Below, piece after piece: positions 55,901 through 64,000 of a stretch of 64,000 nt of DNA (positions are counted from its first letter, which is position 1; each line of letters begins with the position of its first letter). Source of the stretch: Micractinium sp. NFX-FRZ. Its lineage: Eukaryota; Chlorophyta; Trebouxiophyceae; Chlorellales; Chlorellaceae. A program made the translations under genes and the position numbers. The notes beneath the pieces were generated by a model, which did no database searches, had not been told where the DNA came from, and was given only the letters and a program-made list of their open reading frames with translations. Location: contig JAPTJF010000064.1 in assembly GCA_029339195.1 (NCBI GenBank), positions 124,001-188,000 on the forward strand. Direction: 5' to 3'.

Positions 55901-58335
55901 CTGCGCATGAGCAGCCGGGTCTGCAAGGCAAAGAGGGCGGGGTGGCTGGCGACAGACAAAGCAAGAGGTGGCCGACGGAGGGCAGTCCAGTGCGGTGAGG
56001 CCACGCAGGCGGCTCATGGGGACGGGGGCAGTGTGCCGGGCTGCCAGGCGCTCAGCGCCGCAGGCTGAGTGTGTTAGGGCATTCAAGGCACAGTCAGTGC
56101 ACAAGGCACACCCTGCAGCAGGTGTCCTGCTGGCCAGCGCTTCCAGACAGCAGCGGTACGTGGCCTCAGGCTGCCTCTGCTTTGCTCTGCGACTTGAATG
56201 CGGGCTCAGTGCACGCGAGACTCCCGCTTAAGTGGCAGGGCGCCCGTCACGCCAGCAGCGGCCGAGGCAGGGGCATGCCGCAGGCGATGCTGAGGGCAGC
56301 CGCAGGGGCTGCAGCAGGGGCGGGGGAGGGGGAGGGGGGGAAGTACTTGGAAGCTGCTGCACAGCAGGGCCACGGCACAGCACAGCACAGCACAGCACAG
56401 GGTGTGCACATCACGTCAGAGGACAGCGCAGCGCACAAAGCGCGCGGTGCCCCTCTGCCAAACTCATGTTCTGCCTCTCATCCCCACCAGCGCTCATTCA
56501 CCGCTCGGGGAGGGCAAGGGCTGCAAGCGCTCCCGCCAGCAGCAGCGCTAGCGGCAGCAGCGCCTGCGACAAGTCCTTCCACTGGCGGCAGACGAGAGGG
56601 GCCTGCACCGGGGTGCACTACATTTGCGTGCTTCAAGGTTTGGACACTACAACTCAGCACAGGCCGGAGCTTGCAACGGCGGGTGAGGGCAGGTGAGCAG
56701 CGCCGGCAGCGGGACCCCATGCCGAGCGTGGGAGTCCAGCACAGGTGGCTGCTGCTGTTCAGGTGCAGGCGGGGGGGCCTTGAAAGGCGGACTGCCGGGC
56801 GCTGCCCTCCGGGCGTGCGCCTTCAGCACAGAAGCAGCAGCCAATGCAGCCAGACACCCAGCTCTGTGCCGCCAGCCTGGCACCGCTGCCGCTGCTCACC
56901 GCAACAATGAAGCAGCACAGGAGCGCTGCAAGCAGGCACGTGCACTGCAAGATGTGCCTGCTGCTGGGGGGTGCGTGAGCGGATGCCAGCGCTCGTTTGC
57001 AGCTTGAGCCGCCGGGAGCACCCGCCTCACCCGCCGCCTGCAGTGCAAAGGGAGGCGACGCTTAGCGGGTCAAACGCACGTGCAGCAATCCCCGGGGGGG
57101 TGAGCGGTTTGCGGTGGCGGCTGGGTGTGGCACGCACCCACCGATGTCAGCGTGGCAAAGCATAGCGCCAGCCTGGCAAAGCGCGCAGCAGCGGCTGCGG
57201 CATGCCAATGGGGGCATGACCGGGGCAGCAGCCAAGGGTGCTGCCATGACCCATTCTTCTCACTGTCACTCACCTTGCCCCAGGGCTGCGCCGTCTGCCA
57301 CGCATTGCCTGCGCTGCTGCGCACAGCGGCTCCCTCGGACAGCAGGCCGGGGGCGTAGGTGAGGAGTCGGGAATCTGCATTGCCAGCGGTGCCGGGGGCG
57401 GGCAGCCCGGCTGCCAGAAGCTTTGGCGCCAGCCCTGCACACGCCGCGGCATCCAGCCCGCCTACGCCGCCCGTCACCTGCTGCCCCAGCAGTGCGGCAG
57501 ACGGCCTGCAAGCAGGGCGGCAGGGCGCGCGGGGCAACAGGGGACGCTGGGTGAGGACGGTGCCTGTGGTGAACTGCTTGCGGCCGCCTGGCCTGCACAG
57601 CTGGACTGACAGTACTGGCAGTGCGCCGCAGGGTGTATGGGAGAAATGTGTTGTACTGTGCTGCTCGAACCCCTCCACATTGGTTCTAATTTCATGCCCT
57701 GCCGAGCCAGCCATGAAGAGGCGTGGCGGCGCTGCAGCATGCGTGCACACACGCCGGCGTGTGCCGGCGCCGGACCACAGCTGGCTAGCTGGCAGCCCGC
57801 CTGGCACCGCGCTTCATGCACACCGCTCCCGCCGCCCGCCGCGTCTGCCCCACCGGCGTGCCTGGCAGGTTGCGGAGGAGCTGCACGGGCTGTGGGCGCG
57901 GCTGCTTGGCTGCGGGTGCCAAGGCGCAGGGCCTCCATCAACTGGTGGTCATCTTGGTGCCGGCAGCATCGCTCTGGCCAGGCCGGTGCACCGCCCGCCA
58001 GCTGGGGCGGCAGCTGGTGCGGGGGCGGAGCGGCCACCCCCGCCAGCAGGTGCGCGCGAGCTTGGGGGGGCAGGTGGGCAAGTCTGCAAGTGGAAGGACG
58101 CATGTGGAGCGTGTTCTTGTGAACAAGCCTTAAAGAGAGGCGGCACTACGGCCGAAGCGATCCCCACGGGCGGGACAACCCACCACAGGTGCACCCACCT
58201 GCTCAGCTCAGCGACTGCAAGCGCCGGACCAGGATGAGCACGGGTGGCCTGCAGGACTACCGTGGCCCTGGCCTGGACCAGGTGGTGGCCCTCCCCAGGG
58301 CAACCCTCGCGGCTGTGAGCCCCTTGCAGCTGCAT
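52941..58335 (-). CDS. Uncharacterised multi-exon membrane protein
   Basis: I do not recognise the family. Exons with good splice sites and matching phase are 58335-58199, 58083 onward (3' end unclear), 57505-57274, about 55200-54957, 54759-54602, 54479-54240, 54082-53917, 53665-53543 and 53096-52941 (TGA). Segments between 57270 and 55210, and around 53720-53800 and 53280-53370, are unresolved. Readable parts include HQDDHQLMEALRLG, ALLGQQVTGGVGGLDAA, HFDELRPEPQRGG, RLLASVPLEETLR, HPDDEALLNALYHCTVNKAF and LGEDSNADAWRK. Hydrophobic stretches near the C terminus (AVLLSALLATAVLL and AGAALLLAASAAVHGF), and possibly at about 56520-56590 (LLPLALLLAGALAALAL), suggest several membrane passes. It could be more than one gene. 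The call rests on splice-phase consistency, not homology. Confidence 0.55.
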
Positions 58336-59185
58336 GGCAGCTCAATGTGAGCTGTTCGAGCTATGCAGCGGGTTTGAGCAGTCTGGGGGTAGTGCCGGCC
58401 AGCTTTGCGGTGCGGGGCCGGCTGGAGAGGAGCCTCTGCCTGCCCGATGAAGTGTTGCTTCCAGAAAAGCTGGTGAACAAACTATGTAAGGACCATACGT
58501 GGGTTCAAAGCTATTCAGTGCCGATTCAAAGGCGCCGGGGCGGCAAAGCTGGAGGCCGGCGTCGCTGCCAACACCCTGGAAGCAGTGATTGCGGGGGTTT
58601 GGCGCGGACGGGGGCCCCAGATGTGCCCAGCGCCCTCAAGCCCGTACCTGGGGTGGGAACTGCTGGCGGGTCTGGCGGGACCGTACCAGGGATGTGCAGC
58701 TGCAGGCCCAAATGCCTGGGGACTCTTATGCTGACAAGGGCAAGGCTAACTGAATAGTCAGGTGGGCGCACCTGCAGCAATGCCCTGCCGCGTGCACAGG
58801 GCGTGCACAGGGGTGCGGCAGATGTCGCCTTCCCTTCCCAGCGAGGCTGTTAGAGGCTGTACAGAGAGTTACAAACATGCACGCGTACAAGCGCGCCTGC
58901 CGGGGTGTGTGAGCGCGTGTGTATGAGATCCGGCAAGGCAGGCGCGGGAAGGCAGGGGAGCGTTGCGCGTGCCTGCCTGTTTACTGGACGCCCCGCCCGC
59001 CCCGCCAGCCCTGCGCGATTGTGTGCGCATCAGCCGCGCCAGGCCTCATGCAGATGGCAGGGCAGTGAAGCCGCTGCCAACTAATCCGCACTAGCGTGCC
59101 AGCGGGCACGTCCCGGTGTGCAGGGTTGGGCAGAGCAGCAGGCCTTGCGCTTTGATGTCTGCAGCCATCGCCTCACGCCAGCCTG
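58336..59185. other. Short intergenic interval
   Basis: This is the upstream region of the 52941-58335 gene and the 3' region of PEX16. A minus-strand TGTAA lies at 58869-58873. No gene seen. Confidence 0.5.
58869..58873 (-). other. Candidate poly(A) signal TGTAA (PEX16)
   Basis: The minus strand reads TGTAA about 310 bases after the PEX16 stop. Confidence 0.4.
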
Positions 59186-61311
59186 TCAGCTCTCCGCCAT
59201 GCGCTCCACATATGAATAGTAGCCCTGCACCCCCATCAGAATCTCCGCCGCCCGCCCGCTCAGCCAGCCCAGCAGCGGCACGCGCGCGGTGCCGCCCACC
59301 CAGCGCTCCAGAGCCACCTACGCCCAGGGCAGTCAGTGGCAGGGCGGGAGGGGGAGGGCAGTGAGCACGGCGGGCAGCGGGCGGCAATGATGGGTGGGGG
59401 GGGTGGCGGGGCAGCGTGGAGAACGCTGCAGGCACAGCAGGCAGCATGCCCAGCGCCCAAACACAACCTGCGCATGAGGGGAACAAACGGAGAACGGGGC
59501 GGCTCCCACCGCGGGTGCACCGCCTGCCCCTACATGGCCCTGCTCTTCACACTGTCCCGCCCTTCTCATCCTAGAAACAAACACACCTGCGTGTACCGCC
59601 CAAACAGCGGGTCCCGCAGCAGGTAGACCAGCAGGCGCAGCCGGCGGGCCGCCAGCTCACGCTCCTCCTCGGGCGCCCACCTGCACACACGTGAACGGAA
59701 GTGCATCCATGCATTCTAAGCAGGCGCGTATTTGGAAGCAGAAGAAGGGAGCGTGGAAGCGGGCAGAGGGAGCCGCCAGCTCGTGGGGCCTCCTCAGGCG
59801 CCCGCCCGCACAACAGAGATGGGCATTGCTGTGCCTTGCTGAGCGGGGCGGGCCAATCAGAGAATGGATGTCAGAAAAGTGACGAGCCGGAACAGCGGCG
59901 GCAGCGCAGGTGACGCGCAGGGGCAGCCGGGCAGCCGCGCCCGCGTGCCTGATTGCCCTGAGGCCAGCACAGCGGCAGCACCACTACGCACCTTGTTTGC
60001 TGCAGGCAGCGCAGCAGCAGCAGGCTGGGCCCCAGGTTGGCGGGCTGGACCGACCCAAACCAGCCGGAGCTCTGCAGGAGAGGCGGCGGGCAGTGAGGGG
60101 CAGCAAGGTCAGCAGTGGGGCGACGGTTCAGGGTCTTACAAAAACAGGCATAGCGCAGGCAGCATGGCGAGCATCCCAACGCACCCTGATACTCCCCTTT
60201 GAGGCCCACAGCACAGGGGCGGGGCCGGTGTGACGAGGCCAGCGGCGACGGTGGCAGCGGCAGCAGCGGGGGTGCCGGCAGGCAGGCATCAACAGCAGGC
60301 GGCGCTGGCAGCGGCAGCGGTCAAAGGCGGGCAGCAGCGCTGGCAGCAGCGGCCGACAATGGACCACTTCAAATGACAGGGCCGGCAATGGACCACTTCA
60401 AAAGACAGAAGCCAGCCGCAGGGCCCCCCGTACCTGTGACACGCGCGCCCCGGCAGCACCCAGCTGCATGCTCAGCAGGTCAATCCCCAGGGACAGCAGC
60501 CAGGGCTTCCAGGAGGAGCGCCCATGCCTGCACACAGACACACATACACACACGGGGAGGCTTGATTTGTTGTAAGTAATGTGTTCCAGTTTGGTGAATA
60601 GGATGTGGAACGTTGGCGGGTAGCAGGGGCGGCAGCCAGGGCTCAAAGGAGCTGTCCATGCCTGCACAGACGCGCAAACCGCAGCAGCAGCAGCAGCAGC
60701 AGCAGCAGCGGGAGCAGCAGCAGCAGCGACAGCAGCGGCAGCAGCAGCAGCAGCGACAGCAGCAGCAGCAGCGACAGCGGCAGCAGCAGCGGCAGCGACA
60801 GCAGCAGCAGCAGCGGCAGCGGCAGCAGCGGCAGCAGCGGCAGCGGCAGCAGCGGCAGCAGCGGCAGCGGCGGCAGCGGCAGCAGCGGCAGCAGCAGCAG
60901 CAGCGGCAAGCGGCAGCCGTCAGCGGAGGCGCGAGAACAGGAGATTGGGAGCCACACCCGTCAGGGCATGGCCCACACAGCACTCTCTTCACAAAGCCGG
61001 GCCGGGCCGGGCAGGCCAGCCCAGGGAGCGAGCGTTCAAAGACAGCAGGGGCGGTCCCAGTGAGCAGGCGGGCCGGCTGGGCGAGCAGGCATGCACGGAG
61101 AGGCAGGGGCCCACGTCTCAAAAGGATGTGAGAGGGAGGGCGCCAGAAAGAGGCCAGCAGGCAAGCTCACCGGCGCAGCGCCAGAACATAGGCCAGGGGT
61201 CGCAGGATGTGCAGCAGCTCAGCTGCAGTGACCAGGCGATCAGCCAGCGCAGCATGGCGCACCGCGCTGATCTGCCCGCTGCCGCCGCCCCGCCCCGCCT
61301 TGCCGCCGCTC

Positions 61312-61344
<33 letters not shown>

Positions 61345-62713
61345 GGCTGCTGGCAGGGGCGGCAGCGGCGCTGGCGGAAGGCTGTGAAGGCTCCGTACAC
61401 CTCTTGAGGCCTCCCCTGTGCCACCTGGCCTAGGGAAGCTGACTCAGCTGCCTGCTCCAGGTTACCGCACCCGCCGTGCAGCAGCAGGCGGCTGCCGGAG
61501 CGCCGCCAGGCAACCAGACGCACCAGGGCTCTGCAGGGCGGACAGGGATCCAGAGGAGAGGCAGGCGGCAGGGCAGGTTGGCCGCCGAGCACACACAGCA
61601 TGTGCTTGCAGCTCGCAGATTCGACAGCAACGGCAACCAAGCACCCTTGCTGCAGGCACGATCGACAGCACAGGCAACAGCCCCTCGCCGCCGGCACCAA
61701 CAAATGCCACCCACGGCGCTGCTTCCCGCCCAGCACGTGCCATCCTGGTGTTACACAGCCACCCACCCACCCACCGCCTGCTGCCCTGCATGCTGCGCCC
61801 CTCACGCGCTGCCACTCGCGCAGCACCCGAATATGACACCGCACCGCTGGCGGCCTAGAAGAGCGGACGACCCAGCACCCGCTTAATGGATGCGTCCCAG
61901 AAGGGGAGCAGGGTGTGCTGGCCGCGATGCGCCCCACTTTACACATGCAACACATAACACTGCAACCCCAAGCACTGTGGCACATCAATCTACAGGTTGG
62001 GGTACACCCACTTGATGCTTTCCAGGAAGGCCAAAGAGGTGTATCGGCTGCCGCGGCCGCGCTCCTCCTGCCGTGTGGCGACCAGCTCTAAGAGGACCTG
62101 CAGGGCAGCAGGAGCATGTGTGCATGTGTGCATGTGATTTCGAGTGTGCCGTGATTGTGCTGGGTGCTGCATAAATGCTGCTGCAAGGGGGGAAGCAGGG
62201 AAGCCCTAGAATGATCGGGGCGGAGGGCGCGCCCGGGCTGCCGACGTGCGTGCATGCGCGCCGGTGGCGCCGGGTTGTATGGCCACATGTACACGGCTGG
62301 GCAACGGCTGGGTCCCGTCACATCACAATGCATCCACTTTATCGCACGCAAACTTGGCGGGCCCTCACCTGAATCTGCTCCAGCGTTGACAAGGCGAGGG
62401 CGAGGTCGGAGCCGGGCGGGGCGGGGGCGCCCGGCGCTGCGCTCACAATGCTGTCGTGGAAGCTCGACAGCAGGCCCAGGGCGGTGTGCAGCGCCTCGAT
62501 GCTCAGCTCCCCCTCGGAGAAGCGCTCCGGCAGCAGCCAGGTGAGGCTGGAGAGCCCTGCGCGCAATTAGGGCGGCACCGAAGTCTCGTTGGTATTACCG
62601 GCTCACCTCCGCACTGACACGGCATTGCAGCGATGACAATGCGACTCACCCGTCTCAAACAGCGACAGCAGGCCGGCATTGCGCCGCACGAAACTTTTGT
62701 AGCGCTCGAGCAT
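59186..62713 (-). CDS. PEX16: Peroxisomal membrane protein PEX16
   Basis: Eight exons in coding order: 62713-62650, 62556-62369, 62097-62012, 61530-61171, 60527-60434, 60071-59992, 59680-59586 and 59317-59186 (TGA), about 365 residues, close to plant PEX16. Family features in order: MLERYKSFVRRNAGLL near the N terminus, SLTWLLPERFSEGELSIEAL (the most diagnostic motif), LALLNLYHD-like LGLLSSFHDSIV, SIKALVRLVAWRR, a Gly/Ala-rich insert, SWKPWLLSLGIDLLSMQL, EERELAARRLRLLVYLLRDP, then RVPLLGWLSGRAAEIL and the C-terminal GYYSYVERM. PEX16 sits in the ER and peroxisome membranes and, with PEX3 and PEX19, inserts peroxisomal membrane proteins. The frame is open upstream of the chosen ATG to an acceptor at 62735, so a 5' exon with another start is possible. 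One intron holds a decayed exon copy and a CAG array. Confidence 0.93.
60609..60668 (-). repeat. Decayed copy of a PEX16 exon 5' start
   Basis: It encodes GMDSSFEPWLPPLLPA after a TGTGCAG acceptor, matching the real exon at 60527 (GRHGRSSWKPWLLSLG). It lies just downstream of the CAG array in the same intron. Confidence 0.85.
60680..60909 (+). repeat. CAG/CGG-type trinucleotide array, about 230 bp
   Basis: A nearly pure run of CAG with interspersed CGG and CGA triplets fills part of a PEX16 intron. Translated frames here are poly-Gln, poly-Ser or poly-Leu artefacts. Confidence 0.92.
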
Positions 62714-63081
62714 GGCTGCTCCCAGCTTGATCAGCTGAGGCCATGAGATCGCGGCAGTGCGACGTTGTGCCAAGCGTCGCCGAAAGAAACCCACCCCACC
62801 ATTTGGCACCGCCATGCTGGCGGCGGCATGGCAACGCACGGCACCGTTCAAATCAACACATCGAGACTCTTGCTCTGCTCTCACAACTCGCCTGGCATGG
62901 TTCAATTACAATGCATCGCATACAGGTTCAGATCACAAAGCAAGTTGGCCCCTTAACCAGTTGCAGCAGGCGCTGTGCCGGCCGCCCCTGCTGGCGGGGC
63001 GCTGAGCATGGAGCGGCCGTGAGCGCGGGCATTGCACGCTGCTGCTGACATGGTGCCCTCGCGCCCCAAACTGCTCACCCC
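62714..63081. other. PEX16 upstream region
   Basis: This is the 370-base gap between PEX16 and the Ala/Glu-rich gene, both on the minus strand. An acceptor-like CCTCAG at 62737 may belong to a 5' exon of PEX16. Nothing else was seen. Confidence 0.5.
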
Positions 63082-64000
63082 TCAATTCGCTGGCGACTGG
63101 GGAGAGCTGACTGCCTCGGAGGCGTCATGGAAGTCTGCATCATCTTCCTCCTCCTCCTCCTCTCCCTCGCCTGCCTCCTCCATCTCTTCCTCCTCCTCCT
63201 CATCGCCGCCACCTGCCGCCGCTGCCTCTGCCTGCACAGCGTCCTGCGCGCCGGCCTCGCCGCCCTCCAGCGGCGGCGGCGCTGCTGCTGCCTCCTGTGG
63301 CACTTGGGCCTCGGTCTGGGCAATGGGCACACCGTGTGCGTCGCCGCCGCCTGCCTCCTCGCCACCGCCCTGTGCCTCCTCACCCAGAGGGGGCGCTGCC
63401 GCCGCTGCTGCTGCCACAGGTGATGCCTCTACGGCCGACGGCGCTGTGGCTGCTGCCTCCGCTGCCTCCTCGAGTGGTGGGGGTGGGCCCTCCAGCGGCG
63501 GCGGCTGCTCCGCTGCTGCCTGCTGCTCCTGGCCCGCCGGCCCCGCCGCATCTGCTGCCGCTGCCTCGGCCTCAGCTGCCGGCGGCTGTGCAGCGCTGCC
63601 TGCTGCTGCCGGGCCCAGCACTGATGCAAACGCGGCTGCTGTCACCGACGCCGCCAGCACAGCAGTGTCCTCTGCCCCTGCCGCTGGTGCCTGCGCCTCG
63701 GCACCCGCTCCAGCCTGCGACTCTGCCTGTGCCTCGGGTGGGAGCTCGCCCAGAGCTCGCAGCACGTTGCGCACGGCAGCAGCAGCCACAGCAGCCGCCA
63801 CCGCCTCCGGCGTGTCTGCCACCGCCGCCGCCGCTGCTGCCGCTGCCGCGCCCGCCTTGCCCGCCGCCTTGCCGCCCTTTGCAACTGTGGCTGCCCCTCC
63901 TCCCGCCGCTGCTGCTGCTGCTGGGGCTGCGGCCTTGGCGTCGACCGCAGGCTTGGGGCCACCCCGCAGCTTCTGAAGGAAAGCGGGCACCTTGCCTGCA
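63082..64000 (-). CDS. Ala/Glu-rich protein, last exon, 5' part outside window
   Basis: One open frame ends at TGA 63084-63082. It probably begins at the acceptor CTTTCCTTCAG near 63975, so about 297 residues of a C-terminal exon are present. The first residues (KLRGGPKPAVDAKAA) are basic. A long Ala-rich stretch follows, with an ordered-looking VRNVLRALGELPPEAQAE, then Pro/Glu-rich linkers and a strongly acidic end (GDEEEEEEMEEAGEGEEEEE followed by DDADFHDASEAVSS). It is low-complexity and I cannot assign a family. Acidic tails of this kind occur in chromatin, chaperone and plastid-envelope receptor proteins, none of which can be chosen here. The opposite strand carries a 314-residue frame that I regard as its shadow. 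Confidence 0.62.
   Translation of the reverse strand, partial: AGKVPAFLQKLRGGPKPAVDAKAAAPAAAAAAGGGAATVAKGGKAAGKAGAAAAAAAAAVADTPEAVAAAVAAAAVRNVLRALGELPPEAQAESQAGAGAEAQAPAAGAEDTAVLAASVTAAAFASVLGPAAAGSAAQPPAAEAEAAAADAAGPAGQEQQAAAEQPPPLEGPPPPLEEAAEAAATAPSAVEASPVAAAAAAAPPLGEEAQGGGEEAGGGDAHGVPIAQTEAQVPQEAAAAPPPLEGGEAGAQDAVQAEAAAAGGGDEEEEEEMEEAGEGEEEEEEDDADFHDASEAVSSPQSPAN

Noticed and set aside
60605..61131. Poly-Gln/poly-Ser proteins from the CAG array
   Set aside because: The array lies inside a PEX16 intron defined by phase-matched exons on both sides.
63032..63976. 314-residue Ser/Ala-rich plus-strand frame
   Set aside because: It mirrors the Ala/Glu-rich minus-strand exon. The acidic tail and acceptor on the minus strand make that strand the better choice.

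Overview
The window is nuclear DNA from a GC-rich, intron-dense eukaryote, best read as a chlorophyte green alga. The evidence is a plastid zeta-carotene desaturase with a transit peptide, a plant-length PEX16, a secreted protein with long Ser-Pro-Pro-Pro blocks of the green-algal cell-wall type, candidate TGTAA poly(A) signals behind several genes, and CAG-type microsatellites. Genes are split into short exons (17 in the desaturase, about 19 in the wall protein). Nearly all exon models below were built by hand from splice sites and reading-frame phase. Their summed lengths divide by three, which supports them strongly.

Layout. 1-2000 (+): 3' part of an FkbM-type methyltransferase. 2699-5369 (-): GT34-type glycosyltransferase. 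7599-10121 (+): membrane-anchored class I methyltransferase. 11157-17455 (-): zeta-carotene desaturase. 19785-21239 (+): single-exon glycosyltransferase-like protein (TOD1/MUCI70, DUF616). 22550-28755 (+): CNNM/CorC-type DUF21-CBS membrane protein. From 31 kb on every gene is on the minus strand: a Ser-rich protein with an RVxF motif (31188-32751), an organelle-type SpoU/TrmH rRNA 2'-O-methyltransferase with a giant RGG domain (33205-38596), a GNAT acetyltransferase (38748-40196), a secreted PAN/Apple plus hydroxyproline-rich wall protein (41693-49894), an unrecognised multi-exon membrane protein (52941-58335), PEX16 (59186-62713) and the last exon of an Ala/Glu-rich protein that runs off the window.

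Four of the first six genes (FkbM methyltransferase, GT34, small-molecule or glycan methyltransferase, DUF616) plus the PAN/Hyp-rich protein point to glycan or cell-wall work, but they are not arranged as an operon and the grouping may be chance.

The most unusual feature is in the introns. In at least five genes the introns carry decayed tandem copies of the neighbouring exon end, each copy including the splice junction: copies of an exon's 3' end plus donor lie in the downstream intron, and copies of an exon's 5' end plus acceptor lie in the upstream intron. The CNNM gene has this in at least five introns, including about five tandem copies of a 24-bp unit that holds a donor site. This looks like intron growth by junction duplication. 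Several introns also appear to use GC donors. No rRNA, tRNA, CRISPR array or complete transposon was seen.
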